A stretch of DNA of 64,000 bases from Haliotis asinina (lineage: Eukaryota; Mollusca; Gastropoda; Lepetellida; Haliotidae). Of this stretch, positions 36,241 to 49,100 are shown piece after piece. The notes beneath the pieces are model-generated. The model was given only the letters and a program-made list of their open reading frames with translations. It did no database searches and was not told where the DNA came from. Positions within the stretch are counted from its first letter, which is position 1. The number at the start of each line of letters is the position of its first letter. The position numbers and the translations under genes were made by a program. Location: NCBI RefSeq assembly GCF_037392515.1, contig NC_090282.1, positions 32,601,054 to 32,665,053 of the forward strand, given 5' to 3'.

Positions 36241-38782
36241 ATGCTGGAAGGATACAATGAGATGAGATGGAAAGAAGAAGCTCACTTGTCTGCCTTGTCA
36301 CCTGAGACGTGTACGATTTGGCTGACTAACAAACACAACCATAGAACCAGAATCTTCGTTCTTCTCCAAATTCTGATTTATTCTAGGTAGAAGATGGTTG
36401 CCTGCAAATAACTGACTAACACAAACCAATGGTTCTATCAAGAACAGTGTGCCAAGGCACAATGGACAACAAATTCACCAAGTGGGGCCCAATGGTTCAT
36501 TGAGACCTGGGCTAACCTGGAGTTGCCTCCCTTGACTAGACTAACCATTGTCATGTGGCTTGTTAGTCTAGGTTGAGTTGAGTTGGGGTTTATGTCACAT
36601 GGGCATTATTTCAGGCATATAGCGATGAGATCAAGTCTTTGTTCATAAGCAGTTTAAGCACAAAGTTGATGTTGAGAAACATATATTCATTACATAATTA
36701 TCTAAAAACAGAAAATATAGCACCAAATTCAGGGCAAGCAATTTGCAAGCTTAGGACTGAAGGATATGTGGAGACAAACAGATGCAGTTTGTACATGATT
36801 TTAAGGTATGATACTTAGGTACTGATTGGTACCACTGAAACATGCTGATATATCCAGAGGGGTTTTTTGGTGTGCTCACCTCATCTCTACATTTCACAAC
36901 AGGCAAACTGTAGCAAGAGGGTTGCACAACAGAGAGAAAAATGACCAGGGCCCCTATTTTCAAGGCTATCGTAGTGCTGCGACAGTTGCAAGTCTGTGAT
37001 AAGCTATGGGGGTTACAAATGTACAACCACCACTTTGAGGAACATACCAGTTTGAGGGTAGCAACATACTTCCATCATTCAATATTTTTAATGTCAAAGT
37101 ATAGTATTACCACCATCAAAGGTAAACACATTTCCTGGCAGGCTTGAGTTCTCAGATTTACATTCTCATACTGTAGCTACTCACGTAAAATATAGTGCAG
37201 TCAACATCTTAACCTTGACTTGTGGCATATCACACATATCTTTGTGTCCCTTCCAACTGCCAGTTCCTGGCTGACTGGAGTGGCGGAACAAGAATAAGCA
37301 GACGGTAGCTACAGAGTGCATGCTGTCATGATTACTTGGTACCTAATTTTGAAAATTAAATGTTTGGAAAAGGTAAACACTCAGTATACAGACCAGTGGA
37401 TATTCTCAAACTGACTGAATATTCCAAGTGGGGTTAAAACCAATTCATTCCACAAATATATACATACACTCTATAGGAAATATCAGTTAACACTGCTGCA
37501 TGCAACAGCCATTCATTGAGCACCCAACGCCTCCATTGTCTTCAGAAGTTATGTCATTTGCAGTCTGTGTTAATGAACCCAAAAGAAGTGTCAGTAAAAT
37601 CACATAGGGTGCCAAAGGTGTGTCTTCACTATGAAACTGACAACAAACTGATAATGATGGTATTGACTGCTATTGAATGTAATCAGGCACACATTATTGA
37701 GGCAACAGAGTTGTCTCATCTCCAGGGAGCTCATTCAATCTCAATGTTGACAAATAAGAAAAATAGACACTGTGAGGGTAAACTGTGTAGAACTGGTTCT
37801 GTGGATATAAGTGCCATCTCTCATGCCTTTGGCTGGAGACTCACACTTTTATTACTCATGTTACGCCCTCACAACAAAACTTATAAATCTCACACCCATC
37901 TCTTGATTGTGTGTCAATGCACCCTCAAGGGGTGCTTCATGACAAGTCACTGGCTTGTCTGATACAGATCATTTACAGGCAACAGTAATAGATTTCTTGA
38001 TTCCATTAGTGTTATTCAACAAGCTAAATAATTATAGAAATACAACTCTACATCAAAAGAAAAAACTGCATTTATTGTGCATTAATCATTTTACATCAAG
38101 CAGTATATACAAATTGTATGAAAATATCTTTGTAATGATTACATGGTACAGACACAAGACCAATACACTGTTACTACTGGACAGCTTCCACAGAGTTTTC
38201 TATTTATACAGCTCAAAAAACACTTGCTGATATGATGAACATTACACCGAAGATAATTAAGTAGAGAGATGATCAAGAGCATTTTAGAAATAGAAATAAT
38301 ATTTACATATCAGAACCTTTTATTCTCATATTTAGTAAGTGGTGCAAAACAAAGGAATGAGAACATCTGATATGTTGATGTAAATAATGGGTTTTCCCTG
38401 TCAAACAACTCTGTCTTAAAAAAAGTAATGGTTGATTCCTGGGGTCAAGAACTGCTACTATTAAAAGTCATCCTTTTGTTATTTTGATAGACAAACTGAT
38501 AAAAATCACAAAATGAAAATACTGATTCAACTCTAAAGACACAAAACAAATCTAGATGAACATCATACACAATGAGTTTGTGAAGGCACAACACAGGACA
38601 CACAGTGGGTTTACATGGAGTGTTAGGCAGCTCACTCCCTGAGTCACTGTCCTAAGCATATATATATGTGTGTGACATAATGCAAGAAAACGTATCTTGG
38701 ACACATTTTGTTCCGGGACATCTTATTTTCCAGTATAAAATGACTTCAAAGCAGAATGTTGACAAAGTTTGGTAGCATTCTA

Positions 38783-39058
38783 CACAGCAACATGTGGACA
38801 AGGGTGGGTAACTCTGACTACACAGCAGCATGTGGACAAGGGCGGGTAACTCTGACTACACAGCAGTATGTGGACAAGGGTGGGTAACTCCTCCTCCACA
38901 GCAACCTGTGGACATAAGGGTGGGTAACTGTGACTACACAGCAGAAGGTGTGCAAAGGCCAGCAAACTCTTTCTACACAGCAGCGTGTAGACATGGTTTG
39001 GTAATACTGACTACACAGCAACATGTGGACAAGGGTGGGTAACTCTTACTCCACAGTA
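38783..39058. repeat. 38-bp minisatellite, about 7 copies
   Basis: Units beginning CACAGCA(A/G)CATGTGGACA at 38783, 38821, 38859, 38897, 38937, 38976, 39014 and a partial at 39052. The reading frames across it on both strands are products of the repeat, not genes. Confidence 0.92.
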
Positions 39059-39832
39059 TTAGGTAACTCTAACCTAAAAGCAACAAATGGGTAAGATGAT
39101 ATATCACCTTAGACAACTAAACTGAAATTAAGAAACAATTAAAACATGAATGAAAAGAACAGAAAACAAGATGAGGTTGGGTAAAGGCTGCCATTTGTGT
39201 TGTGCCGGACAATTTTCTGCTGTAAATTCAGTATTTTATGAGAAGGAATCAGCTGAACAATCAATGATAAAAAACACAACATGTTTCATTTCTATACCTT
39301 CAGAATGTCCTGTGGATGATTTATTCATTAGGTAACACACAGATATTTTATTGGATCCAGCATTTATAGGCACAGGCTACTTGTCCAAAACATCTCTGGG
39401 CCCCATTCAGAATATGGAAAGGTGGACACCCATAGCTTAGTTAACCTCAGTAACATTCCCCATTTTGTGTCCTCTAAGTCTCCAATATCTTCAGGACTTT
39501 ATCACAGAAATACCATTATTAATTGCACATTGTGTTGGTCATCATTTAGTTCATAACATTTCATTTTCTCACACTAGTTTTGCTTTTTCTGCTAAATTCA
39601 AGATAGTCAGACAAATGTGTGACTATAACAGACAACATTGCTAAATATATATTGATATAGATCTTTATATATAGGAGCATAAAGGTTATATATAACCTCA
39701 TCCCAAGTGATGCCAGTCAAACAACTATGTCTAATGCTGTATACCAGTTTAACAACTTTAGAAAAACTGCATCATTACAAATAGTTTGTCAAGACTGCGA
39801 AACTGCTGATTTGAAATAAGGGAAACTTGATT

Positions 39833-39985
39833 AGGAGCATTTGATTTGATTTGACATATGGGAAATTTATAAGGAAAAACTCATTTGCCATATTATGGGA
39901 AATTCAATAGGAACATTTGATTTGATTTGAGGAAAAATGATTAGAAACATTTGATTTGACATAAGGAAAATAGTTTTAGGAACAC
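39833..39985. repeat. Degenerate repeat of a GGAACATTTGATTTGA unit
   Basis: Three copies of ATTTGATTTGA with GGAAA and AGGA(A/G)CAT neighbours, irregularly spaced. Confidence 0.5.
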
Positions 39986-40355
39986 AGGATCTCCAGTCTC
40001 GGACTCTGCCCCTATCTGTCCAGTGTTGAAAATAGGAAAGTTATAGCTATTTTGACACTGAAGGATATCTTAGTCAATCTGTTTGCACCTGTGGATTAAG
40101 TGTGAAGACATATGCTATATCAGGAAAACTTTTTCATGATGCAGATTTTCTAAAGTTATTTTGCCAGTACTTGTCATGGAAAGTGAGATTAATTGCACTT
40201 TGAAAGATCACACCCAAAATACCTGTGTTTGCATTCATGATTATAAACAATTGCTTCTTTTAAAATGTACAAAAATATCTAAAAAGGTTTATAGGGTATG
40301 TTACACACACAAATAGTTACTGGTTTAACAGCTGTTCATACACAAAATGAATATA

Positions 40356-40509
40356 CAGTCAAATCCCAATGGGGCAAATGCCAGCATCTCAAATATTATG
40401 CATAACGCGAAGCACCTATCCGTCTGGAATATTACCTATGTCTCCAACACATCGATAAGTCAAATTTCTTACTTGGTTTCCAGCGATTAGACTCCTCAGG
40501 ATTTGACTG
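40356..40509. mobile_element. 154-bp MITE, TA-flanked, pogo/Tigger-like ends
   Basis: Starts CAGTCAAATCC and ends GGATTTGACTG, perfect 10-bp inverted termini, with TA on both sides (40354-40355 and 40510-40511). CAGT...ACTG ends with TA targets are typical of pogo/Tigger elements. No transposase is encoded. Confidence 0.8.
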
Positions 40510-41037
40510 TATGTTCTTTTTTTTCAAACATTACCCAATAAACCCTTGACTGTGGATTATCTATGTTCAGAAGGGTAAACATTATACAAAATATACTATA
40601 TCATATTTTATTACTGTTGCTAGGCTATCAATGCAATGTGAAAACAATAAACATTAAAAACATATTTTGGCATGGTTTTCATACAGATGCATAGAGGATC
40701 CATAATGCAGTTTTCACCAATAACAGCATGTACACATTGTTAAGTTAGAGTCATGTCAAGATTTTATTCTGCACATTCTTCAACAACCTTGGACCAAAAC
40801 AATCCTAAAGGCTAACGCGCTTCACACTCCATGCAAAGCACTAATAATGGTGTCATCCTGACAATTTCCGTGTTTTCAGTGACAAAAATTTTGACAGACA
40901 CGTAACATCCAGCCATCACTCAGCAAGTGTTGATAACAACAATAATACTGTAGGTTTCTTTGTTTCGGGGACCTCCTTTTAAAAGACAACATTATTTTGT
41001 TTACATATCAGGCTAATCAACTCGAAGTTACACAACA

Positions 41038-41185
41038 GTGAGTGATTGTTTGTTGTTAAATGCCATATGCAGCAACATTCCACCTAAATGGCGGTGGTCT
41101 ATAAATAATCATGTCTGGACCAGACAAACTAGTGATCAAAAGCATGAGCATCGATCCATGCTACTGGAAACATCAATCAGAGAGT
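41038..41185 (-). mobile_element. SINE A copy, partial
   Basis: GTTAAATGCCATATGCAGCA, TAAATAATCATGTCTGGACC, AAAGCATGAGCATCGATCC. Confidence 0.65.
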
Positions 41186-41226
41186 GAGTGTGTGCATGCA
41201 TGTGTTAGGGAGAGAGTCAGGAATGC

Positions 41227-41331
41227 TATTCTCGAAACGTTCGTACCTCTACAAACTTCTTAGGGTCATTCTTAACATATTGGTTACGATCACAGTTAGG
41301 AATTCTTAGGGTTAAGAATGTTTCGAGAATA
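41227..41331. mobile_element. 105-bp hairpin MITE
   Basis: TATTCTCGAAACGTTC at the left and GAATGTTTCGAGAATA at the right are inverted copies with one mismatch. The inner GGGTCATTCTTAAC and GGGTTAAGAATG also pair, so the element folds. Confidence 0.7.
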
Positions 41332-41594
41332 AGGCCTCAGGATTGATCAGTATTCAAGTCACATCATGGGATCTCTGTTTCACGTAGGAGAGTCTGAAGG
41401 GGCACAAGTTATTACCGTTTAGTTACATTGGTATTGATCTGACATTCAAAGGGAAATAATCAGTGCAGTGTGATTCAAAGCCAAGATCATCACATCCTAG
41501 CATACCCATGGGACGTAACTCTGCGAAGCAAATTGTGGTTACTTAAACATTGGGGTCATCTGTTCTCCCTATACAACAATAATAGTACTTAAGT

Positions 41595-41774
41595 GGGTAG
41601 TTGTGTAACTTAGTGGTAAAATCATTTACTCATCACACTGAAAGTTTGTGTTCAAATCCCCGCATGGTTACGATGTACAAAGCCAATTTCTGAAGCACCC
41701 CAAAGTGATACAGCTGATATATTCCTTAACATTAGTGTGAAACTATACTTACTCACTCACTCACTCACTCACTG
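41595..41774 (+). mobile_element. SINE B copy
   Basis: GTAACTTAGTGGTAAAATCA and GTTCAAATCCCC boxes, GTACAAAGCCAATTTCTG middle, and an ACTCACTCACTCACTCACT tail. Confidence 0.75.
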
Positions 41775-43554
41775 AAATGATGAACATGTCATAATCATAT
41801 TCACATAAGATATGATATATGCATGTAATACTTATGTGTGAACTTATAAACCACATCACTTTTGATAGTGATATTCACATTATTCCATGTCATTAAAACT
41901 GATTATAATAATATCAAGTGTATTTTAAAATATATCTGACACAACTGATTACCTCTGATGATGATGAAACACAGAGCTGTATATACGTAAATACCCTGTA
42001 AAAGTCACATCACATCACCAGACATGAACATACTAATCACTGTGAAGGAAACCCTTCAAATGGGTGACTTTGGAATATGGATAACCTCAATATTAACACA
42101 TATATATAAATCACAAATGTAAAACGCACATACAAAAGAAAGTATAAATCAGGTCTTTAGCGATTTTTCTATAAGACCTGTTGAAAATAATTTGAATAAT
42201 GTAGGCTTGACTTACAAGTCACAGACACTGTGTACATGCCTTTTAAAACAGGTATTACCTAAGGCACAAATGTCTGGTAGATTTCCACACTGATTTCAGG
42301 TAAATATATCTGAACAGTTATTGTGATACAGAGAGCAAACGTTAAGAGATTACCATTCTTATGCAATTTTCAAACACTGAAATATGCCACTCAAAAGAAT
42401 TTAAGAACACCCACTTTTTTCACATGATTATATTATATCATGCCAGATTACTGCTGTATTATGCAAGGACTGGAGGATCCTTCTCTTCTTTTGAGTAGCA
42501 TATTATCCCATTTCATTTGAAATTTTGGGGGGATGAACTGTCAATTAAACTATTGCACTAATTAGGAAATAAAGTTCACTATACCCCTATGTGTTCTGTA
42601 ATAAAGTATAGTTTTGTCCTGAATTGTTATAATTAATGCATGAGGACGGTAATGCAAAAAGAGCATATCGTCGTCTGATAAAGTGCTGTGAGCACCTTTG
42701 ATCTTTCACCAAAGCATCTTAGAAAAATGTAATAGACACAAGACTGGCATATAATGTTTGGCATCAGTGGTAGCAGACTGAAGCCGGGTTATTGATAAAT
42801 CCTGCATGGAATTACAGGATTTATATCAACCATAACAAATGGCTTGTGCGTCATACGACATCAACTTGTGGAATAACAACAAAAATATTTTGTTAATGAG
42901 ACAAATTGTCCCAAGCCTTATGACTTCATTCTTGGAATTCATAATCATGGAAAGCACTTTGAATGTGTTTCCATAGCAAAGACTGTAATCTGTTCGCAGG
43001 TAATTCAAAGATATCTATTAACATCAAAACATGACAGAATCTGAATTATCTTGGTGGAGTATCAGATCCTGTCTGAACATTACCCACAAACAGGGATCCT
43101 GTGTCCTGCAGGCTGGCCCAGAATAAGTATACCAAAATACAAACAAAACAGAAAACAGAGTGATAATGTACAAGGGTCTGGTTTGGATACAAAATCCAAA
43201 TGTCCATTTGTAACTGAAACCGTCAAGCTGCAACCCACTGAAACAACAGACAGCCATGACTTACATATGACACTTACATATTTACATAAATTTTACAAAA
43301 GATTACCACAGACTCAGGATTGAAAGGGTTAAATCACAATATATAGCAATGTGTTTATACCATCAGAGTGGATGCTGAATTGAAAGCGGTGGGGTGCTCA
43401 GTAACCAAGTCCTTAAGTGAACAAAAAACACAGGAGAGGCGTGGGGTGAATACATTGATACAGTGGGTGTCTGTAAAAGAGAGGGTCCTCACTAACCAGT
43501 TACATTAGATGTTCTCGATCAGTGGGTTCATAGTTAGCATGCAAAACACCTGAA

Positions 43555-43650
43555 AATGGGATTCACACAATGTACCCATGTAAGGAATCAAACCCCAATC
43601 TTAGGTGTGACAAGCAAACACTTAAACCACTGGGCTACCCCATTACCAAG
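43555..43650 (-). mobile_element. SINE B fragment
   Basis: GGGATTCACACAATGTACCC, GAATCAAACCCCAATCTTAG, AACCACTGGGCTACCCCATT: the head and middle in reverse. Confidence 0.7.
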
Positions 43651-46069
43651 CAATGTGATTATACCCTCCCAGCCTTAATGCAAGAGTTAGTGTATACAAC
43701 AGGGAGATGTATCCTTCAGCAAGAAAATCTGTTTTTTTGTTGACTGAAGAAAAATCTCACAAGTAAGTACTTTTTAATGAATGCCATCCCATGATCTGAT
43801 GTATGAGGCAGTTATAAATAACAGTTCAATATACGATCTTAGAATTCTGGCCACCATATGATACTAAAATATTAAATATTTGTACACATAAATCAGAAAC
43901 ACTACAGAGATATAACACAAACTACACAAAAACCACCTGCAGTATATTGTTACAGCACTATCACAGACTTGTGTAATCTTCAGATCTATGGCAAAGTGTA
44001 GCAAATGCCCACTGTGAGTCAATATAATAAGTGAGAAAATAATAAACAGATAATGAAAAACAGAACACATGGACACATCCCCATCCTGTTCAACATGCCA
44101 CTTTGGATGTTCAGTATGCCAAAATGAAAATTCAGGACCAGAAATGCCCTTATTTGTGAATGGGAGATTTCCAAAAATGAGGTCAACTTTGCTGTTATTT
44201 TTTTATTGTGTCTGATTGTGTCATGTATAAAACTGACAACTGTGGTCAGACAATTGTTCTTGTAGGTCCTGACCCCTCTATGTACATTACTATACAATAC
44301 ATGCTGGAAGTCTTCAAACCTGTTATTTACTTTGCAAAGTCAGATTTTTCCAACCTGACTTTTAACCAAGATCTTTTATGGATAAATCTTCCTTTTTAAT
44401 TCTTTGAAACACTTTGTAATCTCTTCTGTCATCAATCTTTTTCCAGATTTTGTTTCAAATGTTTTCCCTTGATATATTAAAAGTCTCTTCTAGAATTTCA
44501 CAGGTTTCAAAGAAATACAGACTCACCTGACATTTATTCTTGGACAGTGCAATATTCAAAAGGTCAGCATTTATACAAGGATTTACGGTAATCATAATGT
44601 AGTGTAGATGTAGATGTAGTTAGGATCTCATATTTCAACATCCTTTGGGGTACCTTATACTAGGGCTAGGATGGGTCCAAATTTTCTACCCAGGTACCCC
44701 ATCCTCTATTACCCTACCCTACCCAGATACCCATTATTTAATTCCTCATGTCAAATTTATAAGAAATCAGTATATTTTTCAGCTCAGAGGCTAAAAGTGA
44801 GAGTTTTTCAATATCGTAACCATACGTTTTGTTCAAAAGAAGTGACTGAAATCATGTCTAAATCTTCAAAGGCAATACAACTAATTAATCATGAAAGAAT
44901 AACATATTACATTGTTTAATCTAGTCACATGATCAAAAGAGAGGAGGAATTTGGGTTACCCATCCAAGCCATACCTTATACGTAATGATCTAGCCATAAC
45001 ACAACTGTTCTATCACCCAACATCTTACATCCTAATGCCTGAGAGTATGAGGTACTAATGTTTACCATAGTATCTACAAAAAATGGAGCAGAGCATCAAA
45101 TAATAAAACACAACTATTATGGCCAAAGACTGACTGCCAGTGCAAATAAATACAACACAAATAGGACAAAATAACATTATGGCTTGTGGTACACAGACAT
45201 GAAATTTAAAGTATAAATAACATGTGTTTGGAAATATATAACTGTTGTGTCATGAGCGAAGAACAATTCACTGACTCGACGAAGGATTGAAAGAGCAGGG
45301 TAATATTTGTGAACATCACAGGGATTGTAAGGCTTTGTAAGGCAACAATGTTAGGACTTTCTTCATCACATAATATTCATAAAACCTCATTCTCTGTGTC
45401 ACTTTTCTGCTATTTTACATCAAAATGAAATATCTGCACTAAACAAATTCTTGTATAACTAAAAACTGCAATGCTGTAATGCAAAAACTCATCTTTGATT
45501 GAAAATGAAAATAAATTGTTCATCATTTTGTCAATGAATCTACCAAAATAATATAACTCTCTTACAGCTTTTTCAATGCTACAATGCTAGCCTTGTGCTG
45601 TCGTATTATCACACTTAACAACATTAATATTATGTCACATCCTGAATTATACTCTTAAATAATTCTTGACCAAAGGTTTCAATACTGTACATTGATATCC
45701 AGTTCTTTAAACCTATCCAGTCACAAAAAGCTCTTACAACTTATATTTTCATACGGCATGCCTTTAATGCATGGCCTTGCACATGAAGGCAATGGGTTCT
45801 TGAAAGTTCAAGCACTGACTGAAATGTTACCAAGCATGCATTAGGTGTGAATTTCCATGTACACAATGTAAACAGTAAATATCATTGCATGAACTTCAGT
45901 TGTCTTGTATGCATTAGCTGTGGAAAGTGTTCCTCCCTACACACTTGGAGAACCTGAATGTGAACATACTGCTGATGAAAGCTATGGTGGTGTCAAGTCA
46001 GAACTTGTTGCCATGATCCAAGATTCTATCCCAGATGTGTGTGACCTCTGTGATGTCTCAGCATCTAAA

Positions 46070-46165
46070 TCAGCTGAGATCTAGTGTGGTTCCCATGACA
46101 ACATGTTCCCGTGTCCCCGCCAACACGCTATCAAACTGGTTCCCTTTGCCTGAGTCAGTACAGTC
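46070..46165 (-). CDS. PLA2G7: PAF-AH last exon
   Basis: The frame-restoring acceptor is the second AG of CTTCAGGCCAG, just before 46165. It encodes 31 residues, DCTDSGKGNQFDS then VLAGTREHVVMGTTLDLS, and TGA at 46072-46070. This resembles the vertebrate tail QWDCLIEGDDENLIPGT. Use of the first AG would break the reading frame. Confidence 0.78.
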   Translation of the reverse strand, partial: DCTDSGKGNQFDSVLAGTREHVVMGTTLDLS

Positions 46166-49100
46166 CTGGCCTGAAGAGTAAACACAAAATATGCTGGTGA
46201 CAAATAATTTACACATCTATTACTAAATTACTGATGTCTATGAGTGAGTTTAGTTTTATAATGCAATATTCCAGTCATATGGCGGGGGTCTGTAAATAAT
46301 CAAATCTGGACCAGACAATCCAGTGATCAACAGCATGAACAATGATTTATGAAATTGGGACACAATGACATGTGTCAACCAAGTCAGCAAGTCTGACTAC
46401 CTGATCCCTTTAGTCATCAAGAATTGAAGATCAATTCTAACCCAGATCTTCACGGGTTAATGCATCACAAGAGTGACTGATATTTCTGATTCAGCCAAAC
46501 CTCACCTTCTGGACAAAATTTACGTGAATCAAAATATTAACCACATGAATTGCCTCATTGAATTCAGAAAGTGAATTTCAAATGACATCAGTAGAAGAAC
46601 TTGAAATTAGTTGATTAGTATAAAACATGTATTTCAGAAAAGGTAAGTGTCTGCCTAAGCAAGGTATGACATGAAGAATCAAATCACAACTTCAATGTTT
46701 TGTTTCAAAAAGTATGTAAGCTGCACTGGGCAGGTGGGGAGGGTTGACAGGTTCTGATAACAATCTCCTTTCTGTTATCACCTTTCTATAACATACTTGA
46801 AGTTTCATTTTCATACCAAGGTGTTTCCAGAGGAATCCCAGAGTTCCGCACCGGATGATGTCCATGGCTACATGTGGCGTGAGCTTGTTCCGCAGATTAA
46901 ACAGGAGACCCATTGCCTTGCTGGTGAGGAATTGGAAGTCAGAGACACTCTGGTGGCACGTCCCCCTGCAGGACAAACACGGGCATACAAACTGAGGACG
47001 TCAATTGCAGGTAAACCAAAATAAATCAAGTGACAGAAGACATTTCCATCAGGATATACCACTCACAATATACATAAATGAGAGATTCAGACAAAGTAAA
47101 AAATGTTACATTGTAAACATTGCTTATACAGAATAATGATGTTGTATATCCATAAAAATAGTCCTCATCTTCCAGCATGCACCTCTACCTGACCTGTTAC
47201 GCTGTGACCCTTTACAGGTGTGGCCTATGTGACTTGCTACTCCTGCTCTACTGCTTATTAGCCCACTGACCATGCATGTGACCCTGACCTTTCATTTGAC
47301 CCATGAACTTCAACCCTCTTAGTCACGCATGACCCTCGAGAAAGCTGCCACACTCTATGGCCATTCATGTCACCTGTTACACAATATGACCAATGTCACG
47401 TTCATGTATTATTCTCTAAATGACCTTTAAACTTGGTCTGACCTTGACTTTCTATGTGATCTGGCACACTTGAAATGGAATGCTATGTTATAGGTGACCT
47501 GTTCCTCTACATGTGACCCCTGAACCTTTTCATGACAAGTTCAACTGACCTGACACACTTGATGCAATTTGCGAAAGACTTTGTAACTTGTTACTCTTAT
47601 GGTGACCACCGAACATTTATGTGACATCATGTCACTGTTTAATATGACACGCTAGGCTAAATTTTGCTACATGACCCATGAACATCTGGGTGACCTTTTA
47701 ACCTTGATGCATCCTTGACCTTCCATATGACCTATTACACTCGATGTAACCCCAGACACATTTATATCAGGTAAACACAATAAGACCTGTTGTGCTCAAT
47801 GCGTCTTCCAAAACTCACTTAATCGTCAACATGAGCCTCTCCACATTGTTGTCAGTCTTCAGACGCATCATCTGCTGCACATTCTTCTTCCACTGGAACG
47901 TCTCCATGTTGAGCATCAGGATGGGCTGACTCACTGTCTCATATACCCTGTCATCTAAAGGATGCATCCACCCATCCACCACCACACCAGCCCTGTACAC
48001 AACATGCTACAATGAATACAGGTGATGATGGCTAATACATCCAAAAGAATGTCACAGTCTCCAAAGCCCTAGGTTATACCACTGAATACTTTGTCCAGTC
48101 ATTGTTTCAAGCTGGCAACATCTGCATCTTATGACTACGTCTGGCAAACCATGTTATCACACTTGCAACTGATGCTACCACTAAACAAACATCCTAAGAC
48201 ATACCACTGGACCTTGTCAAATCACCATCATGACATACAGGATATATTCCTCATAGTGCAACTTAGAAAAGTTAAACCCTGTATTCCAAACCAGTAGTTT
48301 GAAATGAAAAACACTTTCCATACAACCTCTGCTATCTTTTCCACATCTTTTCCACATTCAACAATGTTCAGCTATCAAATTTTGAACTGACTGTTTTTAA
48401 AGCAATGTCTGAAATGGAGGTTGCCAGTATAAAACTTTCTGCGGACTGGCGGGTGTTATTGTTGCCTAACTGTTATTTCATTGGTCAGACAAAGTTCCTG
48501 AAAGGCAGTTCAGCTGTGACCTGTAATGACATGTTCTTAGATCTGTCTTTAGTGATAGCAAGAGTGAGCGCTGCTTTCTGCAATATATCATACTGGGGGA
48601 CACCAGAAATGGGCTTCACATATTGTACCCATGTGGGGAATTGAATCTGGTCTTCGGCATGATGAGTGAACACTTTAACCACTAGACTACTATAGTCTGT
48701 TGGTAGAAAGAACTAAGATCTGAATTAAAAGAGATTAAGAATGCCAGCAAAACTCAAGCCGACCAGCTAGCACCTGATGGAGTGAATTTCAAGCAATCTC
48801 AGTGGGAAGGAGGATTACCCGCCGTGACCATATTTTCAGACATAACAATAAACAAAGGATGATCTGCTTTGAGCTTCATCAAGGTTGGAATGAGGGTAGA
48901 TTTCTTTTCTTTTCCTACTAATGCAACATTTGAGTCACGAAATCTCTACCTTTAACATGAGAAAAAGAAATTGAAGTCAACCCTGTAAATTACTTTATGA
49001 AGGTTGGGGTCTTATCAAGCAAAGATGTATGCATATGTTTTGGGATCAAGTGAGCCACTTCATTACATGATGTTTATTCAATATTCATCCAAGAAGTGTG

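Larger units (their letters stand above)
31300..38780. other. Intergenic stretch between the two convergent genes
   Basis: Only the TA microsatellite, a degenerate repeat, one SINE A and small repeat fragments are recognised. A 148-codon + strand frame at 37516-37962 has no recognisable domain. Confidence 0.4.
39060..46060. other. Intergenic stretch and likely PAF-AH 3' UTR at its right end
   Basis: Holds the two MITEs and three SINEs. The minus-strand PAF-AH transcript must end somewhere left of 46070; no single poly(A) site stands out. Confidence 0.4.

Noticed and set aside
37516..37962. 148-codon + strand ORF
   Set aside because: It is the longest unassigned frame, but it shows no domain, signal peptide or natural composition that I recognise, and no splice context; likely chance.
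38780..39042. Overlapping ORFs on both strands (CCVV/YPPLS-type repeats)
   Set aside because: Produced by the 38-bp minisatellite staying open in several frames.
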